Positions 27,189 to 35,842 of a stretch of 36,800 nucleotides of DNA are shown in pieces. Numbering within the stretch: the stretch's first letter is position 1; each line of letters opens with the position of its first letter. The position numbers and the translations under genes were made by a program. Origin of the DNA: Gammaproteobacteria bacterium (lineage in GTDB: Bacteria; Pseudomonadota; Gammaproteobacteria; JAJFKG01); NCBI GenBank assembly GCA_021773335.1, contig JAJFKG010000033.1:1-36800 (forward strand), written 5' to 3'. The notes below the pieces were generated by a model that did no database searches, had not been told where the DNA came from, and saw only the letters and a program-made list of their open reading frames with translations.

Positions 27189-27325
27189 TTGACCTCGTCC
27201 CATCCCTCTGGGACCAGTCTGACTAGTGTCTTTGCGTCAAGCTCATTTTCCCGGATGATGTTGCTGCGCAACTTATCCGGGCTGCATCCCTCTGCCTGTG
27301 CCCGGAGGGTAGGGTGGGACGTAAT
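27189..27325. repeat. Composite palindromic repeat: type A REP inside type C repeat
   Basis: GACCTCGTCCCATCCCTCTGGGACC (from 27191) resembles the type C repeats at 5402 and 5449. A complete type A element on the minus strand (27250-27285, GCAGCCCGGATAAGTTGCGCAGCAAC...) follows, then GGAGGGTAGGGTGGGACG (to about 27321), which is the opposite arm of type C. The first base of the type A tetranucleotide pattern is altered (GCAG for GTAG). It lies between convergent mltB-type and hypothetical genes. Confidence 0.6.
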
Positions 27326-27330
27326 CTTAC

Positions 27331-27606
27331 CTACTCCCCACCTTGTTTCGTCGGTGGGCTATGCTCGGTATCGGGTGATTCACCTAAGTCATGCAACGCT
27401 CTTAATATGCTTCTAAGTTCATGCGGGCCTTCGCCAGGCTCACCCATATTTTCTTCTTCGGCGACATCAAGTTCACGCGCATCATATTCCCAGCGTTTTA
27501 ATATGGCGACTTTTTCTTTATGGCAAAGATCACGGTCATCAAGTACTGCTTGGGGAGTTGTAAAAACCGCTTTAGGATCTTGAAAGGCTTTGTCGATATC
27601 GGTCAT
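27331..27606 (-). CDS. Conserved small acidic hypothetical protein
   Basis: The 91-aa acidic, soluble protein resembles a widespread family of uncharacterised proteobacterial proteins. It starts FQDPKAVFTTPQAVLDDRDL, continues EKVAILKRWEYDARELDVAEEENM and ends in a short amphipathic ELRSILRALHDLG helix. No catalytic motif or membrane segment is seen. AGGAAA lies about 9 nt upstream of the ATG on the minus strand. It lies downstream of fabV on the same strand; the 67-bp gap between them holds a strong hairpin (AGCGCGG/CCGCGCT, 27628-27652) without a T-tract. Function unknown. Confidence 0.75.
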   Translation of the reverse strand: MTDIDKAFQDPKAVFTTPQAVLDDRDLCHKEKVAILKRWEYDARELDVAEEENMGEPGEGPHELRSILRALHDLGESPDTEHSPPTKQGGE

Positions 27607-27673
27607 GAGTGCTATTTCCTGGTTGATAGCGCGGAGAAAATTACCCCGCGCTGTTTAACCCTAATTATAGCAG

Positions 27674-28876
27674 TTAGGCAATAGTCTCGCGCAGGGAATC
27701 AATTTCTACTTCTTGATTAACGTCTTGTTGATAATCAATGCCTTCCACATCGAAGCCAAACAGATTGTAGAAATCATGGCGATAGCCCATTAAATCAGTG
27801 ATATCGTTTAAATTACTATCAGTAACTTGTGGCCATATTTCTGCAACGGCTGCTTGCACATCATCACGCATTTCCCAGTCATCGATACGAATCAAACCTT
27901 TTTCATCGGTCGGTACGCTGTCATTGGCATACAGACGTTCTTTGCATAAACGGTAGATTTGTTCAATACAACCTTCATGAAGATTTTTTTCTTTCATCAC
28001 TTTAAATAAAATTGAAATATACAACGGCACGATTGGAATGGCGGCACTGGATTGAGTGACAACGGCTTTATTCACTGACACAAAAGCTTGGCCTTTAACA
28101 TTCGCGAGCTTTTTCGTTAATTCGTGTGCAGTCGCCTCTAAGTGATCTTTCGCTTTGCCGATTGTGCCTTCGCGATACATGGGGTACGTAATCTTGGGGC
28201 CAATATAAGAATAAGCCACGGTTTTAACACCATCAGCCAAAGCACCGGCCGCTTGCAATGCTTCGACCCATAACACCCAATCTTCGCCACCCATGACTTT
28301 AACGGTATTATCAATTTCTTCTTGCGTGCCTGGTTCGATGCTGACTTCAGTGATTTTACCAGCTAATGGATCCACCGATTTATTCGTGTATGGTGCGCCA
28401 ACAGTTTTCAATGCGGAACTGTAAGTTGTACCTGTTTTTGGATCAGTGCGTCGTGGCGTGGCGAGACTGTAAATAATGAGATCTACTTGCCCCATATCTT
28501 GTTTAATTAAGTCGATGGTTTGTTGTTTGATTTCATCAGAAAAGGCGTCGCCATTGACGCTCGCAGCATAATAGCCCGCTTCACGCGCTGCTTTTTCGAA
28601 AGCAGCGGTATTATACCAACCGGCAGAAGCCGTACGTTTACCACTCGCGGCTTTTTCAAAAAATACGCCAATGGTTTTCGCACCACAACCAAAGCTCGCG
28701 GTAATACGTGATGCCAAGCCATAGCCGGTTGATGCGCCGATGACGAGGACATTTTGCGGGCCTTTAATCGCACCGCTGTCACGCACGTAATCGATTTGTT
28801 TTTGCACTTGCGTGCCACAACCAACTGGGTGTGAGGTAGTGCAGATGAAGCCGCGAGTCTTGGGTTCAATAATCAT
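27674..28876 (-). CDS. fabV: Trans-2-enoyl-ACP/CoA reductase, FabV type
   Basis: The 400-aa enoyl reductase (SDR superfamily, larger than FabI) reduces the trans-2 double bond with NAD(P)H in the last step of fatty acid elongation. The cofactor loop VLVIGASTGYGLASR lies at residues 43-57. The catalytic Tyr234-X8-Lys243 in YREGTIGKAK is the FabV/TER signature, distinct from the YX6K of FabI. I chose ATG 28876 because AAGGAT lies 9 nt upstream and the product then begins MIIEPKTRGFICTTSHP as in the family. An upstream in-frame start at 28933 would add 19 atypical residues. FabV enzymes are known for low triclosan sensitivity. Whether the genome also has fabI cannot be seen. Confidence 0.93.
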   Translation of the reverse strand: MIIEPKTRGFICTTSHPVGCGTQVQKQIDYVRDSGAIKGPQNVLVIGASTGYGLASRITASFGCGAKTIGVFFEKAASGKRTASAGWYNTAAFEKAAREAGYYAASVNGDAFSDEIKQQTIDLIKQDMGQVDLIIYSLATPRRTDPKTGTTYSSALKTVGAPYTNKSVDPLAGKITEVSIEPGTQEEIDNTVKVMGGEDWVLWVEALQAAGALADGVKTVAYSYIGPKITYPMYREGTIGKAKDHLEATAHELTKKLANVKGQAFVSVNKAVVTQSSAAIPIVPLYISILFKVMKEKNLHEGCIEQIYRLCKERLYANDSVPTDEKGLIRIDDWEMRDDVQAAVAEIWPQVTDSNLNDITDLMGYRHDFYNLFGFDVEGIDYQQDVNQEVEIDSLRETIA

Positions 28877-29089
28877 AATGCTAATATCCTTTTGTTCGAA
28901 TTTTGGCCTATTTGTCCACAAAGAACTCGGCAATTATAACGATAAACGGAACCACGGGGTAGCGTGTTATTGGCGCGATCTCAGGATGGCGAAAATTTGC
29001 TTAATTATGGCGGCAAACTTGCATTGTTAGCATGAGGTTTAGCCAATATAGGCTTCATTTTGAACATAAATATGCGGGTAGAGAATCTC

Positions 29090-30187
29090 ATGGGCAAGCA
29101 AACAATCTCAGCAAAAATTTGGCCTAGCGCCATCATTCTCACCTTGGGCATATCGCTAGTGAGTTGCGGTAAAGAAGAAAAAAAAACTGAACCAGACAAA
29201 GTGCACCTGGTTAAAACCATGATGATAGGACAAGTGCAAGCTGATCTGATGCGCAGCTTTCCTGGCAAAGTAGAAGCATCCCAAAAAGTGAAAATGTCGT
29301 TTCGGGTTGCAGGACGTTTGATTGAATTGCCCATTCGCAAAGGTTTGGATGTCAAGCAAGGGTATTTGGTGGCGCGTTTGGATCCTAAACCTTTTGACGA
29401 TCAAGTGGCTGAGGCTGAAGCCAAATATAAATTGGCAAAGGTGGAATATGAGCGTTATGCACAACTATTACCAGGTGGACACGTTACGCGTTCACAACAT
29501 GACGTTAAGCAAGCGGAGCTGGGTGTTGCGCAAGCCAATCTGGATTCAGCAAAGCGTGATTTAAGTTATTCGTATTTGTATGCACCATTTGACGGGACTA
29601 TTACTGATAAGTATGTTGAGAATCATCAATTTGTTAACGTCGATGAGGCGATTGTAAGTTTGCAAGATGCCACGAGTGTTGATGTTCGTGTCAGTGTGCC
29701 TGAAAATGTTATGGCGCATATTGAAAAATATACTAGAGATAAAGCCTATGCTGTTTTTGAAGCAGTGCCCGATAAGCGTTTCAAAATTAAATATAAAGAA
29801 CATACCGCAGAAGCTGATCCAGAGACACAAACCTATGATGTCATTGTTACCATGCCTGCGCCCAAGGAAGTCACTATTTTACCCGGTATGACGGCGACGA
29901 TTTATGCCAATCTCTCTACTAATGAAGTGCGCACAAACTATTTTAGTGTTCCCGTCGGTGCAGTGTTTTCAGATGAACAGGATAGGCGCTACGTATGGTT
30001 GATTGACCCGAAAACACAAACCATAAAAAAACAACCCGTCACTGTTTCATCATTTACAAGTGATAAAATCAAAATCACTCAAGGCTTGAAACCCGGTGAT
30101 CAGATTGTGACAGCTGGTGTGCATTACTTGCGTACTGGTGACAAGGTGCGAGCAATGCAAAGCAAAATGGATGCAAAGGGTAATTAA
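29090..30187 (+). CDS. RND efflux periplasmic adaptor (membrane fusion) lipoprotein
   Basis: The 365-aa HlyD/AcrA-type adaptor has a signal peptide with lipobox LVSC (about residues 23-26), so it is probably anchored in the inner membrane. Two lipoyl half-motifs (RVAGRLIELPIRKGLDVKQG and YLYAPFDGTITDKYVE) flank a coiled-coil hairpin (about residues 95-155). The beta-barrel and membrane-proximal domains follow, ending in GLKPGDQIVTAGVHYLRTGDKV. ATG 29090 gives a compact signal peptide; upstream in-frame ATG 29072 or TTG 29060 are possible. The permease gene starts 2 bp after the stop, so the two form an operon. No outer-membrane channel (TolC-type) gene is nearby. Confidence 0.9.
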   Translation: MGKQTISAKIWPSAIILTLGISLVSCGKEEKKTEPDKVHLVKTMMIGQVQADLMRSFPGKVEASQKVKMSFRVAGRLIELPIRKGLDVKQGYLVARLDPKPFDDQVAEAEAKYKLAKVEYERYAQLLPGGHVTRSQHDVKQAELGVAQANLDSAKRDLSYSYLYAPFDGTITDKYVENHQFVNVDEAIVSLQDATSVDVRVSVPENVMAHIEKYTRDKAYAVFEAVPDKRFKIKYKEHTAEADPETQTYDVIVTMPAPKEVTILPGMTATIYANLSTNEVRTNYFSVPVGAVFSDEQDRRYVWLIDPKTQTIKKQPVTVSSFTSDKIKITQGLKPGDQIVTAGVHYLRTGDKVRAMQSKMDAKGN

Positions 30188-30189
30188 AC

Positions 30190-33100
30190 GTGGGTATCGC
30201 TGAATTTTCAATACGGGAAAAAGTCGTTACCTGGATGATTATTATCGTTTTGAGTATCGGTGGATGGTATGCGTACGAAAAAATCAGTCGTTTAGAAGAC
30301 CCCGAGTTCACGATCAAAGAAGCGATGGTTATTACGCCGTACCCCGGTGCTAATCCATACGAAGTTGAAGAAGAAGTCACTGAATATATTGAGCGTGCAG
30401 TACAACAATTACCACAATTAAAGCGAGTGACATCAATTTCTAAGCCAGGTCGCTCAGAAGTGACGGTTGTCATTGAGGACAGTTTTGATAAACGTAGTTT
30501 GCCACAAGTATGGGATGAGCTAAGGCGCAAGATTAACGATATCCAAGGTGAACTACCACCTGGCGCAGGCCCATCGATTGTCAATGATGATTATGGTGAT
30601 GTGTATGGGATGTATTATGCCTTGACCGGAGGTGGTTATAGTTATCGTGAATTAGAAAATATTGCCGATATGCTTAAACGTGAATTATTGCTAGTACCAG
30701 GTGTCGCTAAGATTGTATTAAGTGGTATTCGCAAACAAGTTGTGTATTTAGATATTTCTATGTCACGTTTATCTCAACTTGGGATGCCCCCAGATAAAAT
30801 TTTTGATGCTTTGTCCTCGCAAAACTTTGTCACTGATTCGGGTTATACCAAGATTGGTGATGAATATATCCGTATTTACCCGACAGGTTCTTTCAAAGCA
30901 GTACAGGATATCGGCAATGTTTACATTGGTAGCACGAGTAGCAAGAACTTGATCCACATCAATGACGTTGCCAAAGTTAAACGCGATTATTTAGAAGTGC
31001 CTAGTGAATTAATGCGCTACGATGACCAGCCTGCGTTGGGTATAGGGATTTCGTTTATTAGCGATGAAAATGTGGTAAAGGTTGGTGAGGCGATTGAAAA
31101 ACGCCTGCAACAATTACAAACGGTAATTCCTACCGGAGCAGATTTACACTCGATTTACGCCCAGCCTAAGATCGTTGAAGAGTCAGTTAATGGCTTTGTT
31201 GTGAGTTTGTTACAAGCCTTAGCGATTGTCGTTGTTGTTTTATTAATTTTTATGGGCTTGCGCAGTGGCATTGTGATTGCCTCTATTTTGCTGCTGACGG
31301 TGTTGGGCACGTTATTATTCATGTATGCCTTTGGTATCAGTTTACAGCGTATATCATTAGGTGCCTTGATCATTGCTCTAGGGATGTTGGTCGATAATGC
31401 CATCGTAGTCGCTGAAGGTATCTTGATCAAGATGCAAAAGGGGATGAATTCTATCCGTGCGGCCAACGAAACTGTTACCGCAACCAAGTGGCCACTATTC
31501 GGTGCTACTATCGTCGGTATATTGGCTTTTGCAGCAATCAGTATGTCGCAGGATTCAACCGGTGAATATACGCGTTCTCTGTTTCAAGTGATTGCTATTT
31601 CATTATTGCTAAGTTGGGTGTTGGCAATTACAGTGACTCCCTTGTTTTGTGATTTGTTACTCAAATCTGCAACACCTCCTGAAGACTTCGATCCTTATGA
31701 CCGTTTATTTTTCCGAGCATATCGTGGATTTTTGGAAGCATGTATCAAAGTGCGGTGGTTTACCATGTTGATGATGGTTGGGTTGTTGGCAGCTTCTGTC
31801 TATGGCTTCGGTTATGTCAAGCAAAGTTTTTTTCCTGATTCAACTACGCCAATTTTTTTAATCGATTATTGGCGTGCACAAGGTACTGATATTCGTGAAA
31901 CCTCAGCGGACATGGAAAACATTGAAAAGCACATACAAAAGATGCCTGGAGTTGAGTCTGTAACCAGTGTCATTGGCACGGGTGCACAGCGCTTTATGCT
32001 TGTATATACACCTGAAAAGCCAAACACTAGCTATGGTCAGTTCATTGTGCGTGTCAAAGATTACCGTGATATTGATAAGCTCAGTGACGAAGCACTCAAG
32101 TACCTTGCAATTAATTTTCCAGAGTCGGAACCTAAGGTGAAGAAGATCCGTTTGGGCCCGGGTAAAGATGCCAAGATCGAAGTGCGCTTTTCTGGTTCTG
32201 ATCCCAAAGTTTTACGTCAATTATCGGAACAAGCAAAAGATATCATGTATGAAGATCCTGAAGCGATTAATATCCGTGATGATTGGCGCCAACAAGTTAA
32301 AGTTTTGCGTCCTGTATTTAATGAAGCGCAAGGACGCTGGACGGGTATCACGCGCCCTGATCTCACTGAAATGTTATTGTTTGCCTTTACCGGCAAGCAA
32401 GTTGGATTGTATCGCGAAGGTGATAAGCTATTGCCTATCTATGGGCGTTTGCCAGACTATGAACGTTTAAATATCGACACGATAAATAACTTGCAAATTT
32501 GGAGCCCAGGCTTAAGTCGTTATGTGCCGATCAAGCAAGTTGTTGATGGTTTCGCGACAACATGGGCAGATGACAAAGTATCGCGGCGCAACCGCATACG
32601 CACAGTGACCACTTCATGTGATCCGGAGGATGGTTTAGCCAGTGTGTTATTGGAGCGGCTCATGCCCAAGCTAGAAGCGATGGAATTGCCACCTGGTTAT
32701 GCAATGGAATGGGGCGGTGAATATGAAGATTCGCGCGATGCACAAGTTGCGCTTGCGGCAAAATTACCGTTAACTGTGATTTCAATGATACTCGTTGTGA
32801 TTTTATTATTTAGACGTTTAAAGCAACCTGCAATTATTTGGCTATGTGTGCCATTGGCTTTTGTCGGGGTGACGATAGGCTTGCTGGTTACGGGACAGCC
32901 ATTTGGTTTTATGGCTTTGCTCGGTTTCTTAAGTCTCTCCGGTATGCTGATCAAAAATGCGATTGTCTTGATCGATCAAATTGATATTGAAATCAAAGAG
33001 GGCAAAGATCCGTATCAAGCTATCGTCGATTCAGCGGTGAGTCGCGTACGCCCAGTTTCACTCGCGGCGGTTACAACGGTGTTGGGCATGATCCCACTAT

Positions 33101-33237
33101 TATTCGATGCTTTCTTTGTCGCGATGGCGGTGGTGATTATGTTCGGCTTGACCTTTGCAACAGTATTAACTTTAATTGTCGTGCCTGTTTTATATGCGAT
33201 TTTTTTCCATGTTAAAAAACAAGTAGTCAAGACTTGA
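30190..33237 (+). CDS. RND-family efflux permease
   Basis: The 1015-aa AcrB-type inner-membrane, proton-driven exporter has 12 transmembrane segments in two repeats with large periplasmic loops. Visible family blocks include an N-terminal TM with YPGANPYEVEEEVT, TM4 with GMLVDNAIVVAEG (the first of the AcrB Asp pair is kept, the second is Asn) and the TM10 Lys in GMLIKNAIVLID. It is closest in style to VexF/YegN/MexI-like pumps of the HAE group. The start is GTG with AAGGG about 9 nt upstream. It ends with the lysine-rich tail FFHVKKQVVKT. An inverted near-copy of 143 bp of this gene lies just downstream. The substrate cannot be predicted from sequence alone. Confidence 0.92.
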   Translation: MGIAEFSIREKVVTWMIIIVLSIGGWYAYEKISRLEDPEFTIKEAMVITPYPGANPYEVEEEVTEYIERAVQQLPQLKRVTSISKPGRSEVTVVIEDSFDKRSLPQVWDELRRKINDIQGELPPGAGPSIVNDDYGDVYGMYYALTGGGYSYRELENIADMLKRELLLVPGVAKIVLSGIRKQVVYLDISMSRLSQLGMPPDKIFDALSSQNFVTDSGYTKIGDEYIRIYPTGSFKAVQDIGNVYIGSTSSKNLIHINDVAKVKRDYLEVPSELMRYDDQPALGIGISFISDENVVKVGEAIEKRLQQLQTVIPTGADLHSIYAQPKIVEESVNGFVVSLLQALAIVVVVLLIFMGLRSGIVIASILLLTVLGTLLFMYAFGISLQRISLGALIIALGMLVDNAIVVAEGILIKMQKGMNSIRAANETVTATKWPLFGATIVGILAFAAISMSQDSTGEYTRSLFQVIAISLLLSWVLAITVTPLFCDLLLKSATPPEDFDPYDRLFFRAYRGFLEACIKVRWFTMLMMVGLLAASVYGFGYVKQSFFPDSTTPIFLIDYWRAQGTDIRETSADMENIEKHIQKMPGVESVTSVIGTGAQRFMLVYTPEKPNTSYGQFIVRVKDYRDIDKLSDEALKYLAINFPESEPKVKKIRLGPGKDAKIEVRFSGSDPKVLRQLSEQAKDIMYEDPEAINIRDDWRQQVKVLRPVFNEAQGRWTGITRPDLTEMLLFAFTGKQVGLYREGDKLLPIYGRLPDYERLNIDTINNLQIWSPGLSRYVPIKQVVDGFATTWADDKVSRRNRIRTVTTSCDPEDGLASVLLERLMPKLEAMELPPGYAMEWGGEYEDSRDAQVALAAKLPLTVISMILVVILLFRRLKQPAIIWLCVPLAFVGVTIGLLVTGQPFGFMALLGFLSLSGMLIKNAIVLIDQIDIEIKEGKDPYQAIVDSAVSRVRPVSLAAVTTVLGMIPLLFDAFFVAMAVVIMFGLTFATVLTLIVVPVLYAIFFHVKKQVVKT

Positions 33238-33643
33238 TTTCATCCTTGCTGAGCGATGTTCAAGAGAGTTGCGGTAACAGTTTCGTTGGCCGCACGGATA
33301 GAATTCATCCCCTTTTGCATCTTGATCAAGGTACCTTCAGCGACTACGATGGCGTTATCGACCAACATCCCCAGAGCAATGATCAAGGCACCTAATGATA
33401 TACGCTGTAAGTTGATGTTTCATAAAGACCAGTGCCAGCTAATGATGTTGCTAATCCTATGCAGAATAAGTAGTAAAGTGGAGATACCATCATTAAGTTA
33501 CCAATTATATTAGATAGTTACAATTAAGTTTGAATCGCACTTCATTTTTCTAACAAAAGACAGATTATTTGGTCCGCAAATTGCATCGGACGGAACAATA
33601 TACGTTTGCAATGAAAAACAACACTTGGTTATTGTAGGTTTTT
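33238..33643. other. Non-coding gap with inverted RND gene fragment
   Basis: No intact gene is seen in this stretch. Its first half is the inverted RND fragment listed separately. The second half (33417-33643) is AT-rich, without a clear promoter or terminator, and leads to the 445-aa unknown gene. Confidence 0.6.
33268..33410 (-). pseudogene. Inverted 143-bp fragment of an RND permease gene
   Basis: The 143 bases match the reverse complement of 31342-31484 in the permease gene with only three mismatches and no gaps. The minus strand would encode the TM4 region LGALIIALGMLVDNAIVVAE. It is flanked by an in-frame stop two or three codons upstream and ends soon after in LLNIAQQG-stop, so it cannot make a pump. 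The three differences are transitions, two of them synonymous. That fits a fragment of a close paralogue or of this gene after some drift. Confidence 0.85.
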
Positions 33644-34981
33644 ATGGCCATAGTTTATAAGGGAAATTGTGAAAAACTCACTTGGAAACAAGTACGCCAA
33701 GACGTTGTCAAAGTTAACGCTGATTTTGCTACAATAATAGATGCATTAAACCCAAGCGACGATCACTGGCTGATAAAAGCGACATATCCTTATGGTAGCT
33801 TGGTTATGCAGCGATCCGTGCTTACCTTACCAAATTCTCAAGGCGCTATCGTACCAATTACTGACAAATCTATTAGTGCCGATATTCGTGATGGAATAGG
33901 CTATAACCTTAATTCTAATCCTGTCAGCCTTGTTTTAAAAAATTCATTTTATTTACCCTTAGCAGATCGTACATTACCATTGAGCGGATTAATTCCACCA
34001 GGTACTGTTTTTGGTGCCTGGCGAGTATTAAATCCCGATTATACGGAACAACCGGTGTTTATCTGGGATATGTCAGCTGGAGCACGTTCCGTATTTATGA
34101 TGCCTAAAATTACCGAAACACTGAAGCATAAAAAACTCATAAAAAGCTTTGGTATTACTGCGAGTGTACCAAGAAATTTAATGCAGCATTGGGAAGTGTT
34201 TAGGCAGCTCGCTAACAGCAATAAAATTAATCAAGAACCGTGGAAATCCGAAATAATTTATTTTTCTAAATCTTGGTTTAATCACCTTTACGATAACGAA
34301 TGGGCTAATTTTTATAGATACTTTCACAGCTCTGGCTGGGCTGCCACTGAATATTGGCGCAATCAACCTATGTGGAATTTAATTTTTTCATTGATCCTTA
34401 AGGAGTATGAGTCACGCCCGAATGCCTATATTATGGATACAGCAAAGTACTTACTCAACCTGGGAGTTGGCGCTTTTACCGGATTAGGTCCAGTCAGAGA
34501 TACACTTTCAGGCCCCTGGGACTTGATCCAGGAAATTTATAGCGAAATATATGAGATACGCAACTATCCTCCGATTATAATACAACCGCAATTATTTAAC
34601 ATGCGCGATCATTCATCACCACCTGTTTATTATTCACTGCAATTTCCTAATGCGAGTGAGTTTAAACCCAGCACAAGGGTAAAAGTCAGTATTATTTCCG
34701 ATTTGCATGAGATTAGATCATTGATGAAGCGTTACGAAAGAGATTTATTATCCGATAAATTTAATTTAGGGGGCACTTCATTACATGATTTATTCAATTT
34801 AGTGGAGTATGACTACTTTCATCATGCATTAGAATTACATGAAGGCATGCTGAATACAGAGGAGATGGCTAAGGATGTCTACCTAAGAACCACTATCGAT
34901 GGTAAGGTACATGCATCATTTCCTGCTACTTGCTTGTTTGGCAGAGGCTGTGTTCGATTGTCACATAAAAAAGCTAACTAG
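33644..34981 (+). CDS. Hypothetical protein, no recognised family
   Basis: The 445-aa product does not match any family I recognise. It is rich in Trp, Tyr and Phe, with no signal peptide at the N-terminus (MAIVYKGNCEKLTWKQ). The first 140 residues look beta-rich, with repeated Pro/Leu turns (LPLADRTLPLSGLIPPGTVFG). The middle is helical and aromatic (NEWANFYRYFHSSGWAATEYW). One moderately hydrophobic stretch, AKYLLNLGVGAFTGLG, is near residue 270. The C-terminal part is helical with acidic/His-rich segments (FNLVEYDYFHHALELHEGM). No Shine-Dalgarno sequence is obvious before the ATG. The base composition is lower in GC than the core genes. The stop codon is shared, antiparallel, with the methyltransferase-like gene. 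The coding call is good; function unknown. Confidence 0.75.
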   Translation: MAIVYKGNCEKLTWKQVRQDVVKVNADFATIIDALNPSDDHWLIKATYPYGSLVMQRSVLTLPNSQGAIVPITDKSISADIRDGIGYNLNSNPVSLVLKNSFYLPLADRTLPLSGLIPPGTVFGAWRVLNPDYTEQPVFIWDMSAGARSVFMMPKITETLKHKKLIKSFGITASVPRNLMQHWEVFRQLANSNKINQEPWKSEIIYFSKSWFNHLYDNEWANFYRYFHSSGWAATEYWRNQPMWNLIFSLILKEYESRPNAYIMDTAKYLLNLGVGAFTGLGPVRDTLSGPWDLIQEIYSEIYEIRNYPPIIIQPQLFNMRDHSSPPVYYSLQFPNASEFKPSTRVKVSIISDLHEIRSLMKRYERDLLSDKFNLGGTSLHDLFNLVEYDYFHHALELHEGMLNTEEMAKDVYLRTTIDGKVHASFPATCLFGRGCVRLSHKKAN

Positions 34982-35679
34982 CGACTTAACACATAAAGCC
35001 ACCGCATACGGTTGGTATCCGTTTGACAGCGTATAAGCTCTAATATATTTAAACCAGCCTGATGGGCGTATAGTTCGATTTCTTCATAAGTTGCTTCATA
35101 AGTACGTACTACGCCTGTTTTGCCTCGCGTAAGAAAAGATTGTCTTGCAAACTCTTCTGTCCCTAACGGTTTTGTATTCATAGGCATCGTATCTATAATC
35201 AGCTTCCTTTCTCTATCAAGTAACTTTGCCAGATTATTAATAATGCTGGGTTGTTCTACACGGGAAAAATCCGCTAATCCTGACCATAAGAAAAAAATAA
35301 CATCGAAATTTTCCGAGAGATCATTTAAGTGGTGAAGGTCTTTTTGTAATATGTGTGCGCTTTTTCCAAAATTATTTTTTAAATACTGGTATTGTCTGTT
35401 GTTACGTTCAATAGCGGTAATTTGGCCCTTGAAACCTTGTTGAAGTAGACTGCTAACAACGCGACCGAACGCAGAACTAACGTCCAAAATATTATTAGCA
35501 GTTTGCCAATAGCCCGATAATGCCTTAACGTCACAGCCGGTTAAAAGACCTGCTTTAGAGGCCAGTTGTTGTAAGCCAGATACATCATCATAGAAGGCAT
35601 CATTGACATAATTATCCCAGTTTTCCGTATTCTCACGTGCAGCTGTAGTTTCAATATCTATACTATCGACGATTTCCAT
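34978..35679 (-). CDS. Class I SAM-dependent methyltransferase-like protein
   Basis: The 233-aa protein has a Rossmann-type layout: motif I-like NNILDVSSAFGRVVSSLL (residues 62-79), an acidic residue after beta2 (ITAIERNN, Glu91) and DVIFFLWSGLADF at the motif IV position. The end of the central sheet is visible as KLIIDTMPMN. The first Gly of the usual GxGxG is replaced by Ser, so SAM binding needs caution. The N-terminal 50 residues are acidic and polar. It ends tail-to-tail with the 445-aa gene, both stop codons lying within CTAG (34978-34981). No ribosome site is strong. The substrate is unknown. Confidence 0.7.
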   Translation of the reverse strand: MEIVDSIDIETTAARENTENWDNYVNDAFYDDVSGLQQLASKAGLLTGCDVKALSGYWQTANNILDVSSAFGRVVSSLLQQGFKGQITAIERNNRQYQYLKNNFGKSAHILQKDLHHLNDLSENFDVIFFLWSGLADFSRVEQPSIINNLAKLLDRERKLIIDTMPMNTKPLGTEEFARQSFLTRGKTGVVRTYEATYEEIELYAHQAGLNILELIRCQTDTNRMRWLYVLSR

Positions 35680-35713
35680 AATGTATATTTGCCCCTCTTA
35701 TTTAGCAGCCATA

Positions 35714-35740
35714 TTTGGTCGCCCAAATCCGGCGGCCAAA
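35714..35740. promoter_or_regulatory. Inverted repeat in the divergent control region
   Basis: TTTGGTCGCC (35714-35723) and GGCGGCCAAA (35731-35740) form a 10-bp inverted repeat with one mismatch around a 7-nt centre. It lies 35 bp upstream of the methyltransferase-like start, and could be an operator or a stem-loop in its 5' region. Confidence 0.4.
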
Positions 35741-35796
35741 ATCAGAGCCCGTTAATTCTCTATTTTTTCTTAAGTGTTCATGATTTAATGCGCACA

Positions 35797-35812
35797 ACTT
35801 TTGAACAAAAGT
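35797..35812. promoter_or_regulatory. Perfect 16-bp palindrome, candidate operator
   Basis: ACTTTTGAACAAAAGT reads the same on both strands. Its size and its position about 185 bp upstream of the TetR-type gene, in a region divergent from the methyltransferase gene, fit a TetR-family operator. There is no direct evidence of binding. Confidence 0.45.
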
Positions 35813-35842
35813 GGCGTTTTAATTAACAAGGACACATTACAA

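Noticed and set aside
27628..27652. Rho-independent terminator after fabV
   Set aside because: The stem is strong, but no T-tract follows on the minus strand. It is kept only as an intercistronic hairpin note in the entry for the small hypothetical gene.
28890..28910. tRNA T-loop-like GTTCGAATT
   Set aside because: No matching acceptor stem, anticodon arm or CCA region around it; it is the upstream region of fabV.
33268..33410. Template repeat of a diversity-generating retroelement
   Set aside because: The three mismatches to the permease gene are not adenine-specific, the copy is inverted, and no reverse transcriptase gene is present.
33256..33513. 85-codon plus-strand frame downstream of the RND permease
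   Set aside because: It is the antisense translation of the inverted RND fragment plus random AT-rich sequence, not a gene.
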